Origin: Homalodisca vitripennis
Lineage: Eukaryota > Arthropoda > Insecta > Hemiptera > Cicadellidae
Reading direction: 5' to 3'
DNA: 64,000 nucleotides
NCBI RefSeq assembly: GCF_021130785.1
Contig: NC_060210.1
Span: forward strand, 184,232,001 to 184,296,000
Part shown: positions 39,301 to 52,110 of the stretch, piece by piece
Numbering within the stretch: position 1 is the stretch's first letter
Layout: the number at the start of each line of letters is the position of its first letter
Translations under genes and position numbers: made by a program
The notes under the pieces: model-generated
What the model saw: the letters and a program-made list of their open reading frames with translations, nothing else
The model's database searches: none
Told to the model about the DNA's origin: nothing

Positions 39301-40734
39301 GTTGCACGTGATGGCCTACGTCTTGCGTTTTATCCACAACTGTCGTTCACCAAACCGCCACTTCGGACCTCTCTCCAAGACAGAACGGGACTCCGCCCAG
39401 CTGCGAATTTTCAAGACCGTGCAAGAGGAAGCTTTCACTGAAGATCTAGCTCTACTGCGGGACCGAAAGACGTGTTCTACCAGACTTCAACGCCTCGCCC
39501 CATTCCAGGGTCCGGATGGACTTCTCCGCGTCGGCGGCAGACTACGCCACGCTGACCTCCCGCCGAACGTGTCTCACCCGTGCATCCTGCCCAAGAAGCA
39601 CCCTGTCGTGGACCTCCTCATTGACCATGTCCATGTCAAACATCTCCACGCTGGCGCGCAGCTTACTCTCTCTCTGCTCTCCCAGCAAGTCTGGATCCTC
39701 TCTTCACGCAGCGTGGTAAGATCTCGCATTTTTAGATGCCTCACATGTTTTAAGAATCGGCCTAAAAATAACGCCCCTCTCATGGGCGACCTCCCCAAAG
39801 CTCGCATTACTCCAGCCCGAGCTTTTTCTCTCCACCGGCATGGACTATGGTGGCCCCTTTTCGCTCAAGGTCCATAATTTACGCTCTGTCCGCATTATTA
39901 AGGCCTATATTTGTATTTTTGTTTGTATGGTTACGAAGGCCGTTCACATTGAGGTGGTGACGGACCTGTCCACCGAAGCTTTCCTTGGTGCTCTCACTCG
40001 CTTCGTTTCTCGTCGTGGCCTGTGCACAGACCTTTATAGTGACTGTGGCACGAACTTCGTAGGTGCTAAAAATGCCCTACACAAAATCCTCACGGCTGAC
40101 CAGCGCAAAGTCCAAGACTTTGCTGCTGACCGTTCAATTCGATTCCACTTCAACCCTCCTGCTGCTCCCCATCAAGGTGGAATTTGGGGGAAAAGTGCCA
40201 TCAAGAGTGCTAAACACCATCTAAAACGTGTCATGGGACTCCACATACTAACTTTGTTCTCAATTCATGACGCTCACAAGTCAGGTTGAAGCGATGCTCA
40301 ACTCTCGCCCGCTCACCGCTCTTTCCAGTGATCCCCAACGACCTTCTCCCACTGACGCCTGGACACTTCTTGATCGGCTCTCCTCTGGTTTCCGTGCCTG
40401 AAAGAGAACTTGATGGACATACCCACGAACCGCCTTTCTCACTGGCATCTGGTTCAAGCGCTGCACCAACGTATCTGGAAGCGTTTGGCAGCGAGAATAT
40501 CTCCAGACTCTTCAGCAGCGCCTCAAGTGGAGCACTCCTTCCCGCAACCTCCAACCTGGAGACCTCGTCCTGGTGCATCAGGATACTCCCGCTCTCTCAT
40601 GGCCCCTTGCACGGGTCACTGATGTCACTCCAGGACAAGATGGTACAGTTCGAGTGGTACATCTCAAGACCTTAAGTGGAACTCTCACTCGTCCAGCAGT
40701 GAAGGTGTTTCTCTTACCTCACCTCTACAATTAA
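39301..40734 (+). pseudogene. BEL/Pao integrase with C-terminal DUF5641-like domain
   Basis: The His-His/Cys-Cys zinc domain lies at about 39,620-39,755 (the closing Cys-Leu-Thr-Cys is clear). The catalytic core starts at about 39,840 with Asp in Met-Asp-Tyr-Gly-Gly, and the second Asp is at 40,041-40,043 in Ser-Asp-Cys-Gly. The conserved Glu normally directly after Trp (Trp codon 40,185-40,187) is not seen: G and A runs are longer there and the codon reads Gly. The frame shifts near 39,830 and again near 40,240-40,290. The last domain, rich in Val-Val-His-Leu and Arg-Pro-x-x-Lys motifs, ends at TAA 40,732-40,734. Confidence 0.88.
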
Positions 40735-40815
40735 TTAACTGTCTCTCTACCACCGCCTATAAACTTTGTAATTTGAGCCTATATTGCTCTTTCTCTCATT
40801 GAATCCCAAGGTGAT

Positions 40816-40830
40816 TCAAGGCGGCCGGTA
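40816..40830 (+). promoter_or_regulatory. Plus-strand priming tract
   Basis: 'tcaaggcggccggta' directly precedes the 3' LTR. GC-rich purine-leaning tracts at this position prime plus-strand synthesis in BEL/Pao elements. Confidence 0.55.
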
Positions 40831-41744
40831 TGTTAAGTATTATTGCATTAAATAACTTGTTTTTTATTGCCTAATATGAAAAGGCTACTTTTATTGAATA
40901 ATAATTATGTATATATTTTTTGGGCAATTTATACTCTATATTTGAATTTGTTTACTAAACTGTATATACTACATTAATCCTATATCTCTTTCTGCGGCCT
41001 AGTGCCTACAATACCATTCCTTACTGGATTAAAATATTCACGTACAGTGACAGACCAATGAACCATTGTTTCCCGAATCAGCTGTTTACTGTACACTGAC
41101 CAACCAATCACAAAACGGTTGACTTATCAATTTGCCCACCTTGCAAGCGTAGGCACGCTTGCTCATTATACTCTCGATCCCGCCTGGGGCACTCATGTAC
41201 TCTCTAGCCACTGCTTACCATACTTACTCTCTCCCCCATGTGTTACTCTCTCATTTAAATATTAGTTTATTCTATTTGTTGTACATTTACATTAACATTA
41301 AAGTCAGTGCTCTGGATTGGCAATCTCTACCAGAACGTCTCTGCTCCCGGACACCCGCGTCTACCGTGCTCTACAGGACTGGCCACAGTGTTATAAACTA
41401 TTCGTTTGCGGTCGTATTGTGCGTGAGTGAATCCGTGAAGGACATCTTCCGTCTTCACGCCTGCCTACAAGACAGCAGCCTATTTCCAACACTTACTGAT
41501 CACAACCTGGCCCTCCACAACAGCAGACTACGGTTAGGTACCTCTCATGAAAATAAAGGTAACTGTTTATTTTATACACTTTATTTGAATATGCACTGTT
41601 CATAAACTCATTATGTGTAACCTAGTGAACTCTTGTTAAAATCAGTGTGTTCGGCGTCTTCACTGCCTAGTGTGAAGTGGTCCTTCTTAATCGAGCCTCT
41701 AAAATATTATTTCACGGTTCTATAACCAAAATCCATTCTTTTCA
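40831..41744 (+). repeat. BEL/Pao 3' LTR
   Basis: 914 bp, nearly identical to 33,461-34,373. Differences include run-length changes (for example cacaa versus cacaaaa near 41,112 and ttg versus tttg near 41,131) and a few substitutions. The AATAAA signal is at 41,552-41,557. Confidence 0.95.
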
Positions 41745-43640
41745 AAAAATTTAAACGAAAGCGTTAAAATCAGTGATTCTAAAGAGAATACGTTATATAA
41801 TATAACTAAATTTATGAAAATCTTTGTAATGCTAAAGGTTAATATGTCAATCTGAAGCCCTGGTTCTGGAATACGACAACTACTTGAGTAACTCAGTTTT
41901 TAAACCCTGTTAGTCACAGCAAGGACTTGGTAACTACGGAAAAGCTGCTTACCTTTATTGTGTTTTATAAACCCTGACAGCTTATACGCCCGGAGGATTT
42001 AGAGTCCTTTGTTTGGTAGGTATCTGAAAAGGAAATCCTGTACTTATTTTATTTTCCATCTTATTTCCAAATTCTAATTATAATTAGAGAGCACGAAACG
42101 TATATTTAAATTTTTTTTCATTATTTTCATTTCAACCAAACTGTTTAATATAACATATTCGTCTAAAATAAATTTACTCGAAATAACAATCATAAAAATA
42201 TTTTTATTCCTAACTTCTAAAGTTTACTGTGAAGTATATTTCTTAACTTTGAATTCATTTAAGTTTCAGGTAATCCATGTATTTAATTAAGTTGTCGAAA
42301 ACTATTATGTGATATTCTTATTAACATATCAAATTTAGTTAAAAGGATAACTTTCGTTAAGAGTAAAAATTAGATTTGTAATAAAAAATTTAGAGCAAAG
42401 TCCTGCTATCGTGCAGGGCTTCAAAAGTAACAATTATTCATCCTTTATGAAACAAGAATTATTTTTGCTTAGTAAGAAATTACAAGTTTTACGTATCTAA
42501 ACATGAAACATACCAATAATTTAAGCATTCTTCAATTAAATCTACTCGAGAAAGAGGATTTTATAATAACGAGACCCCAGCAACTAATGAACAAAATTCG
42601 ACAGTCCAATGCTTTATAACAGTTGTCGAAATAAAATTTTTGCCATAAAATTGTTTATTTCCAATATAACAATAACTGTTAATTCCAATTCTATTGTTTA
42701 TTTATTTGAAATGTTGAATTCTCTTGAATAACATTGGGTTATCCTTATAAACCTTCTATAAAACATTTAAACAATCTCTATTTCAAAACATTTCCGATTT
42801 AAAAAAATGTTTTGCATGAAAAATAAACATAAAATTCCTAATATATACACAAAACCATCTATTGAAAACTAAAAATTATGTATTTGCAACTGAGAAACAT
42901 TCGAACAATTGTCCACAAAATCAGAGGCTGAGCTTTACACGGTTTAGTTAAATATTGAATACTTTCCGAATTCAATTACATTTTAACGTTCAACCTCTAA
43001 CAGCTTTTGCGCATTTTCAATCTGAAATACCTAACACGTCCCTATAACATTGTCTGCATTGTTAGACACATTCATACGAAACTACTTTCTTTGGCACAGT
43101 TTTCAAATCCTGTCATAAAACATCTTGCTAGTTTTTTTATATGCAAAATCCCTAAAGTAAGAAATAAGTTTTACGAATTATTTGAAAATTATTGGTGTTT
43201 TTTATAGCCATCCTGCATATGTCGAATGCAGAATATCGAATGAGAATACCACTTGAATACACAATTGGGTACGCTTTGTGTTTAATTTAATTCCTTTTGC
43301 ACAAGTGTCCTACTATCAGCGAGAGGCCTGAATACTTCAAATGGAAATACTGTGCAAGATGTTGAACAATGCTTGATATAAAACATTCCAGAATTTGGAG
43401 AATCGCAGTACTTGTGCTTGGACTACGGTTCCAGTTTGAGGACTACGGTTCCGGTGATCACCCACTTTATTGCCATCCATCATTATAACGACCTTCCTCA
43501 ATGCTTACATGATTTTCTTAGTATTGAAGGTAGGAGCAAAGTATTGTATCTGTACATGTATACATTTTTAAAGTATATAAATAATTATCTAATCGTTGTA
43601 TTAGTGTTATATCAGTCATAAGGGTAATGTAAAACATGAG
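41745..43640 (+). repeat. Large tandem repeat, unit 1, block gamma
   Basis: Resumes the tandem repeat directly after the 3' LTR. Positions 41,750-42,060 match 52,513-52,810 (shared 'ggacttggtaacta' and 'aaaccctgacagctt'). Positions 42,110-42,700 match 53,770-54,370, 42,960-43,190 match 57,730-57,950, and 43,275-43,450 match 61,150-61,310. No coding sequence is evident. Confidence 0.7.
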
Positions 43641-43799
43641 TACTATGTAAAGGAGAAAAACGTTTACAATTAAAGGTGTTTTATTTATATATACGTTACA
43701 CGTTTCAAAGCTTTAAACCTTAATTTTCAGTACAAAAACATACTGTAAAAAAGAATAGCCACAAAATGTTTACGTCTTTACTTAAAAGCTTTGAAAAAA

Positions 43800-44045
43800 T
43801 AATGTGTTCAGGAGAGAATGCTCTGATTGATGAAATGAACTTGCAAATGCCAGAGTGCATTGTCTTTGTTCTAGAGAAGTTTTTGAAGAAAAATTCAATA
43901 CAGAGATCATAAATAACAGTTTCTCACTAATGTGTTGAAGAAGGAGTGCGCTGATTTATGAATAAATGTGTAGACGCCAGAGTACACTATCTTTTGATTT
44001 AGAGAAAATGTATAACAAACAGTCAATTCAAAGATCATAAGTATG
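43800..44045 (+). repeat. Local ~115 bp duplication at the unit 1/2 boundary
   Basis: Two diverged copies sit side by side (43,800-43,912 and 43,915-44,045), each containing a 'gatgaa/atgaat...gccagag...agagaa...caaagatcata' pattern. Unit 3 has a single copy at 61,840-61,950. Confidence 0.5.
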
Positions 44046-46500
44046 CAGGTCCTCAATATTATTTTTAAATATACATTTTTACAATTATTTATAAGATTAT
44101 TTAACATTCTTACATGATTTTCTTTAGACAATACTCTCAAAACTTCTAACAGGTATTTCAGAACAGTTAGTTACTAGAGCGAAAATTATTCAAAAAAATC
44201 ATAAAAACTACAACTTTATAAACTACACCATTAAAGTAACACAAGAATAAATAGAATTTTGTGTATATATTTAAGGCTATAAAAATTATTTACAGCTAGT
44301 GGAGGACTATATTTAATTGTGTGCTCTTTAATATGTATTAACTTTCATGTGCTTCTTTGCGGAACAAAACATTTACCATCAAAGATTTTTGGACACTAAT
44401 AGTTTTTATAGTAACAATGTGACAGGTAAATCATTGTCCAAACTGGAACCTATCTTATTAAATAGTAAGTGATTAATTTGCATCCAACAATTTATGAAAT
44501 AAATGTACTGAATATCTGTTTTTATAATTAATAATACCGTAACACTGCTACGACCTCCAATTATCTTAAATTATCGCTAGGAATTTTTAAATAAAATACG
44601 ATTATTTGTAATATAATATTTGGTATTGAGGTATATTAACAGATGTAAAAATGTTAATATTTTCAATATTTAATTCTAAGAAAACAAAGACGCAGTCATG
44701 ATTTTTAACGACATTGAGTGATTTGTGAATGAAGCGATTACATTGGTGTTGCATTTGACGAGATTAACTAAAGCTAAATACTGTGGGCCTGTATTTAAGA
44801 AGAACATCGCGAATATATGAATTGTTTCCACCTTTGATCTTTGTAACACTAAGATAAAGGTGTTTGAAGTTCGAACCTCTCGCTATTGTCAAGTGATTTT
44901 AATTAGAATTTGTTAATTTGCAACTGTAAATCATTTAGTAGTATGGAAATGTAAGTTCAGCGACGTCCTCGACTTTTTTCACTGATATTTGGATTTCGTA
45001 ATTCATTTCACTAAATTATAAGGTTCAACGAGCCAACCCTACCTAATTACAAATACCCATCGCCCCTTAATATATAAGGGACAATTTATACTGAGAGTGG
45101 ATTTTTGTAACCATTATCAGGTAGCACATCATGAATATGCAATAAATGAGATACTGCAATAAACGGGGTAATAAAGGATGCGGAAAAAAATATATCATCA
45201 CAAGAAATGCAGTACTCTGTCTATACATATCCCATTAAGTGTAACTAGATGAGCCCATACGGTAACGGTAACGAAAGACAAAGAACACAAATATATCAGT
45301 ACATGATATACTTTATGGATACATAATTTCGAATATGGAATAGATGAGAAAGTACAGTAATAACGGTATCGAAGGACAGAGATACACAAATATATCAGTA
45401 CAAAGATATACTTTATGGATACAAGTCCTTGAATATAAAAGAAATGAAATCGTACAGGAATAACGGTAGTGAAGAATGCAGGGACAAAAATATCACAGAT
45501 ATATCAGTACAGATATATCGGCATGGTGCGGTGTAATTTACGGATATATGGAAATATGCTTCAACCGCATCACACCCATAGTCCCTTCTATTGACCCGGA
45601 AAAAATTTATTGTTGATGAATTCCTGTTATATTTATAGTACCATAGACTATATAAAATTTTGAGCTGCTAATTCTTCTGATGCAGTAAAATCCATAACCA
45701 GCTCTTTTATTGTTTAACCAATCTAACAAATAGGGTACCGTTTGATTTATCATTGAAAATGCACCATAAAATTTTACTTACAAAATTGTTACAGGAAGTA
45801 ATATTTTGAGAGATATTTAATTTGACCATTTCAAAACGTCCACATTTTTATTTAGAATGTAATATTTTATTTTTGTTAATTTCCAATTACTTAGCTTAAT
45901 ACAATGTATAGTTTCTAATTATTTAGTTTAAAACGTGAATTTTTGTACATATTAGAGATACTAGATTGTAGATCTGTTAAATTAAATTATAAAAATTATT
46001 GTTTTTTTCTTTCAAGAATATAAAGTATTACATGTTTATTGTTTGTTGAGGTGAAATACTTTTGTTTGATTATCAAGACATATTATTTTATTGGTAAATT
46101 TTAAAATGAATGGTTTGGAGGATTATTTTGCTGGCGAAATAAAATTTTATCTCATATGTCTATCTAACTCAGGTAATATACTCACAAAAGTAAACTATTA
46201 AAATAGTTACACTTTTGTAATAACATTTTAAATTATTCTCAAACTAGTTCCTGACGTAATGGATGGCATTTACATATTTCCGGGAACTTCTACAAAAGTT
46301 ATGTAACTGATTGATGTAAAACTCGGATCGTTATATTTATTATATTTGGGTTCAAAATCACCTTAAAATATTTTGGACTACAAATACCAATAATGAAGAA
46401 ACAGAATGAATATTGATGATACAGTTGATGATAATTCAACTGGGATTTTTTAAATATATTATTCAACACAGTTTAAATTAATCTTTGTTCTGTATTATTG
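44046..46500 (+). repeat. Large tandem repeat, unit 2, blocks alpha and beta
   Basis: Shorter and more diverged than units 1 and 3. Positions 44,730-45,060 match 1,100-1,500 and 63,050-63,400. Positions 45,120-45,640 match 2,300-2,860, and 45,740-46,500 match 3,660-4,690. No conserved frame is seen. Confidence 0.65.
45240..45545. repeat. Degenerate ~100 bp minisatellite in unit 2
   Basis: About three monomers of the same family as 2,300-2,745, each with 'tatactttatggataca' followed by 'gaaatcgtacaggaataacg' or a variant. Confidence 0.65.
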
Positions 46501-49500
46501 ACATGCATATTATATATGAGGATTTTAAATTGTTCTCAAAATGAAAAAATTAAATTTTGACATCTGTTGGTATTAATTTATACAGAACAGCTAGTAGCTA
46601 TAGAGACACGCACCAAATCATTATGGTAACATTGACAGTGTTGCCATATCGCTGCTGACCATCAGCTGTTCCTTAATGTTGAGACGGATCAGTAACTTGT
46701 CCTACACGTAAAACTGGCAACGGTGTTGTGCGTGGGGTGTTCAATTCTATCTCTGTTAATCCTTTATACACACGTATGATTGGTACAGTAATGCGAAAAA
46801 AATATACAAATATCGTGTTTTGTCAAGTACAATATAAAGCAATGCAGCACAATACAATAATGCAATGTACAATAATGCAGCAATGTACAAACAATGCAAG
46901 GAAAAGCAAGAACGAGATAATTTAATTTTGAGGTAAAAATTTTAAGGAATTTAAAAATCCAAAAATTAAACTTGAGGAACTCTAAGCGAATAAAACACTG
47001 AACTCATTACGAATTCATCGGGGATTTCTTAAACCCAGAAAAGGAGGTTTCTGCTCTTATTCGTTCCGGTAACTTAATAACAATTGTATGGTGCTAAAAG
47101 TTTGGATCCGCATACTGAATTCAGATGCTAATGATAAGCCAATAAATGTGATTTCAACTTTATAAATAATACAATAATGTGTAATAACAGATATTTTGTC
47201 GTCGTATGTAATAAAATAAATCGTTATTGTTCCCAATATTTATTTTTTCCGAAATTTTACCGACTTTAGTATATAACTGACAGTAATATTTGTTCATAAA
47301 CCTAAGCAAAGTATCGTATTTAATTGATTATGTGAAAACTGGCATTTTTTGCAATACAATGACCCAATTGTCTTATCAAGTTCCAATAGTTAAGCAAAGA
47401 AAATGTTAGGTTTCTGAGCTTAGTAATAGAATCTAAATTTTTTTATAAATGCAATCTTCCTAATTCTCAGAGCGATTCGACAGTTTTCATTATAGGTGCT
47501 GGTTAAACATTTCTTGTTATCTCTCTCAGTAAATGGACGCAACCTGGACTCAGGATTCAGGAGGTTGAAAAAATTCTCTTCTGACTATTCGTTGGTTGTT
47601 TTCCGCAGAATATTTCAGCACGTTAATTAAAACATGGACAAAAAAGTTGAGTTTATGGCACTTATGCATGGTATTGGTATGAAATTATCAAAAGTCGATA
47701 ACTCAACAGATGGATATATCGAGAATAAATGGATCTATAGTTGTCTGCCATTTTTCTGTATGGCACTGAAAATTTCTTTTCCGTACAATAATCTGTGTGT
47801 CTTAAGACTTTGCATGCAACTTCAACGAAGCAGATTTTACGTGACACGCGATCTATAGTACTCATGCCTTGTACATAAAAATATTGGGAATGCCGAAGGC
47901 AGAGCGGTCTAAGTCATTGGACTTTAAGTCTGAGTTAGAGATATCGCAGGTTCAAATCCTGTCTGTGACCGTTGCGGTTTTTATCAGTACCACCGCCTTT
48001 GTACTGTATGGACTCTCCCCCTTATTCTGTTTGATAAGATCCTCGCACAGGCCAGTGGCCCATGAAGACGGAGAGAATAAGGCATAAAAGGGGATCGGCC
48101 TCTCCTTTCTTTTATAAAAAAATGACAATTTTATACTAATAGTAAAACGATTATTTGCTTTCAAACATTTTTAAAAGTTTAATAGAATGTTTAAATCTGT
48201 AGCCCGGACATAATTGACTGCTTTGTACATAAATTTGTAATTTTATGAATCACTTTTGCTGTAGAGCATTGGTTAATTGGTGGAATGGAGGGGTTTAATA
48301 TACACTGCTGTGGTTTAGGCTATGTGGCAGGGAAGTAAATTCCCCTTCTGGATTATTCTGTGTACTGTGGGGCCTAAACTGATTAAATATTCGTCTCTCT
48401 TAGTCTCTTCGTAATATAATTAGGCGTATAAATTAGCTCATGCGACGTCATAATTAACATTCATGATTTGTTAGAACCTCCTTACATTCAACAGCATGGA
48501 TATGTTATTACATTGGTTATGACACAAGAGATGAAATGGGTTTACAATGCTAGAGACTATATTAACTATTATCTTAACCAGGTGTATATATTATTACACA
48601 TATATTTATACAATTTGTAATTTTCAACTACTCAGGTAAATTATTAAATATTTAATTACCTAATGGTAGGCAAATACTCGATAACATTACTTCACAGATC
48701 CAGCAGTCATGATACTATTACGAATTAGTACTATTACTAATACTTATTTATATCATTATGTGAACTAACTAAGTATTAGTATTCCATGAGTGATATATGG
48801 GAACAATTGTATTATTTAAATAATTACGATATCTCTTCAGTTACAAAACCCTAATGTAAAGGCGATTTCTAGCGCTGATGCCACCCCTATTCAAATAAAT
48901 TTTTACTAAAGACATGTGTAAATACAAGACAGCAGAGATCTTATCTAATGGTTCTGATAATTATCTAATCAGTATTCCATAGTCCATTTACAAAGAGTTT
49001 GTTCCCATCCTGCAATAATGGGGTTGAAAAATTGACATCACTCTGTACGGTAATGGGCTACTTTCCAGTATATCTGAGACATGATAAATTCATCGTCTAC
49101 TCGTAGCTACGTCACCTAAGATTTTCCCTACGTAAAAAATTCTTTGTTTATGTAAACATGTTTTGCCCTGTACAGACTATTAAAAGTATTAATTTTTCTG
49201 TAAAATCCATGTTCAAAAAGCCAATTGTAACACCAAAATGATTTATAAAATAAAGTTGTGTTTCCTGAGGGAGAATAATTACAAAAATATCATATATAAC
49301 TTTTTCCCTTTTTGCATCGTGATGAAAATTATTGTTCTATGCTTGTCTCGAATGTTGAAGAATGTTCTTCCCAGAGGAGGCTAGATAGCATTTTTATTTG
49401 GCTTTCACCTCACGTGTAAAACAACACCTTGTCCCGCAATACATCACTTCGAGACTGGTAATGAAAAGTACCATTTATTGTAGCAATGTGCAGTTTTCAA

Positions 49501-51510
49501 TTCTAAAAACGCTGACCCATTTAAAACTTTATAAAAATTCTATAAATATGCAAAAATTTATAAATACATGTTGAAACAATCTAGAACATTTAAGGTAAAC
49601 ATCTAAACATTTGTAATATTGCTCTAATAAACACCTACATGTAAATATTACTGGTTTACATCAAAACTAAAACTAGTCATAATGGTTTAATTGAAATAGT
49701 AATTAATTAAATTATAGAAATCTAGAAAATGTCTAATTAACTAAACCATTTAAGTGTTTAAAGTGTACAAATAATCAGAACATTAAAATAGCTAGTAAAA
49801 TTACTGATTAAACATTATCATATCATGTATACATTGAGATACACCATGCTCTCTGTTGTGCGAAGCACTTATTGTATACTATCAAAAAAAGAAACAAGAA
49901 TTTACGAATATTTATAAAAATAAACTTCTACAGAGCAAACGTCTGTTCATTGACATATATCCATAGCTTTTTTTTACACGCTGGTTACAGAATATACTGC
50001 AAACAATAATTAATTATTGGTAGTTACAGTGACTATATTACCAGTAAAGTAATAATAAAAATAAATGTGTATAATTTAGTAACAATTATAAATTTTTTTT
50101 AATAGACCTCAAAAGAAAAACGATGGTTGGAATTAAATCCATTAATCCTTGTTAATTTTATCACCAAGCACTAAAACAAAAACAAAAACAAACATACAAA
50201 GAAAGATAAAAAATATTTCCATTGAAACATTTGCCCAATAAATAAGTCGGTCGGTTTTGGATAAACTTGATAAAAGGGATAAGTGAAATCTGGAAAAGAG
50301 GGACAGGTTTTATTTTGATTTTGTTGATACAGCATCAACCAAGTCCATCGTGTATTTGTGGTGCAATCCTGTGATGTAAGCCAAAGTGGGATGTATGCTT
50401 TATTATTACAAGGTGCGCGCTTTTATTATTTTATTTTGGGCTTATTTGAGCGTCAAAACATTTACTCGATGAATGTTTTATTAATTTATTACTCACAGGA
50501 AAGTCTCGGAAAATAAGGTCGAATATTTAATTAAAATTTAAGTGTATTCTAAAGAGTAACTCTAATTTTCTAATGGAGCCATCCTACTATGATTCCGCTG
50601 AACGTTTGCTAAGAATCACAATTTTAAATAGGATATTTTTAAAGATTATAGACTGACTATACAAACAAATAGCAGTGAGACATCGTAGAAGATTTTGATT
50701 TTTCAAATAATTAAATAGGGGAAAATAAATTAGTCTCAAACCTTTTATAGAAACATCTTACTGTTAAATTAAAGATTTATAGATAGAATATTACAGTAAG
50801 CCACTAGTACGGTTCATAAGAAAATATGGATTTGGAAGCCTGATGGGAGGGGTCTGATAGAAAATAGAGTTTAAGGAATATCTCGTGTATGGAAATAATA
50901 TTTTGGATCTATTTGTTTACAATACATTTATATTTCTATTAGATAAACTGGATTATCAATTATATATGATATGATCAAGTCAAATATATAACACTGCAAA
51001 AAGCATGTTTATTGCAACTAAAATGTTATTCAGTAACATGTTTATGTATCAAAATATTTCCTTAACTCTTATAAAAGTTATTATGCTATTAACTATTATA
51101 ATATTAATGAGTATAATTATTTGATCAAGGGTTTGTAAAATAATTGCTTTCGTAATCAAAATCTCTTTGGCATTAACATTTTAGATAAGAGATCAAGGTC
51201 AAAACATTGTTTCACTTTTTCATGGAAAACTACCCAAATAAGTTTCTCTTTAATTTATTTTAGCAATTATATTATGTTGTAAATATAATTTATGTTATAC
51301 GTAGTGCAGCAAACTCGGCTGTATAAAAATGTAATATTTTCTGCAAAAATAAAAACTAAATATACTATTAAAAAGAAAAAATTAAACTCATTAGAAACTG
51401 AATGCAATCATTTTATGCATGTTTATTTATAAATGTACATACGTTTATATTACATACGGTATGTATTATAAGGTGTATACATTTCATGAATATTTAGATA
51501 TAATTTTATT
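46501..51510. other. Unit-2-specific 5 kb block with no supported gene
   Basis: Unit 1 passes directly from the match to 46,480 (near 4,690) to the match to 51,520 (near 4,790), so this block is extra in unit 2 or lost in unit 1. Apart from the SINE at 47,888-48,122 I see no gene or transposon terminus. The short ORFs have no recognisable motifs. Confidence 0.5.
47888..48122 (+). mobile_element. tRNA-Leu-like SINE
   Basis: The head contains an A-box-like 'aggcagagcgg' (47,897-47,907), an anticodon-arm-like stem TTGGA/TCTGA around a 7-base loop CTTTAAG, and a perfect B box 'ggttcaaatcc' (47,949-47,959). The acceptor strands no longer pair, so it is not a functional tRNA. A tRNA-unrelated body follows ('ccagtggcccatgaagacgg') and ends in a T-rich/TATAAAAAAA tail near 48,122. 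The extra-arm length and anticodon arm resemble tRNA-Leu more than other tRNAs. It would depend on a LINE for mobility. Confidence 0.75.
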
Positions 51511-52110
51511 TGTAAAATTATATTGTTTATCACAGTACCACTTTAAATTTTAAAAGCATTGAATCCAAGATGAAGGGATTTATTTCGATATTTTTTATAG
51601 TTTTTATGACAGCCCCACAAGCATTTTTCACTGGTAATTTTGAAATCATAAAACTGTAATCGCCCCACATTATTTATCTGCCATAATTTATTTGTTTTAT
51701 GGATAAACAACTAATAAAGAGATGAGCTGGTTTAGTAAGAGACACTGCAGCTACGAGACATGTTATAAACGACTCACATGGGAGTGTCATAGCTGTGATA
51801 TAAGCATATTTCCACCTTTCCATCGATCGCACTTTACCGTGAAGCAGTGACGATGTGCCTGGTGCTGATATAATGAACTGTATATCAATAATTTCCTCTG
51901 TCTCCGTGCACCAAATACCGATTTCTGCCATCAAACACTGTATTATAAACGACTGGACATAGGATTTACAGAGCTGCGGTAGAAGAATATTTCTACCTAT
52001 CCACAAATCGTACTTTACGGTGGATGATGTGTCGATGTGTTCAGGTGCCAATATACAGATGAGGCGGGTTGTTTCTATGTTATACACTACAAGTGTTAGG
52101 CGTATTATAC
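51511..52110. repeat. Tandem repeat, end of block beta in unit 2, locally duplicated
   Basis: 51,711-51,910 matches 4,996-5,200 in unit 1 ('cacatgggagtgtca', 'cgtactttaccgtgaagc' or close variants). A second, diverged copy of part of it follows at 51,945-52,060. A 151-codon minus-strand ORF spans the two copies but is not conserved in unit 1. Confidence 0.6.

Larger units (their letters stand above)
33461..41744 (+). mobile_element. BEL/Pao LTR retrotransposon
   Basis: An 8,284 bp element with 913 and 914 bp LTRs that start TGTTAAG and end TTTTCA. It has a primer binding site directly after the 5' LTR, a GC-rich tract before the 3' LTR, and gag, protease, reverse transcriptase, RNase H and integrase segments in BEL/Pao order. 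Domains match the Pao type: a DUF1759-like gag, zinc knuckles, a DUF1758-like protease, an A17-type RT with YVDD, and a C-terminal DUF5641-like domain. The LTRs are about 99% identical, so insertion was recent. Reading frames shift repeatedly, mostly at homopolymers. The flanks (gctgc before, aaaaa after) do not form a target-site duplication. About 1 kb of non-coding leader separates the primer site from gag. Confidence 0.95.

Noticed and set aside
47888..47965. Functional tRNA gene
   Set aside because: The acceptor strands do not pair and the sequence continues into a SINE body.
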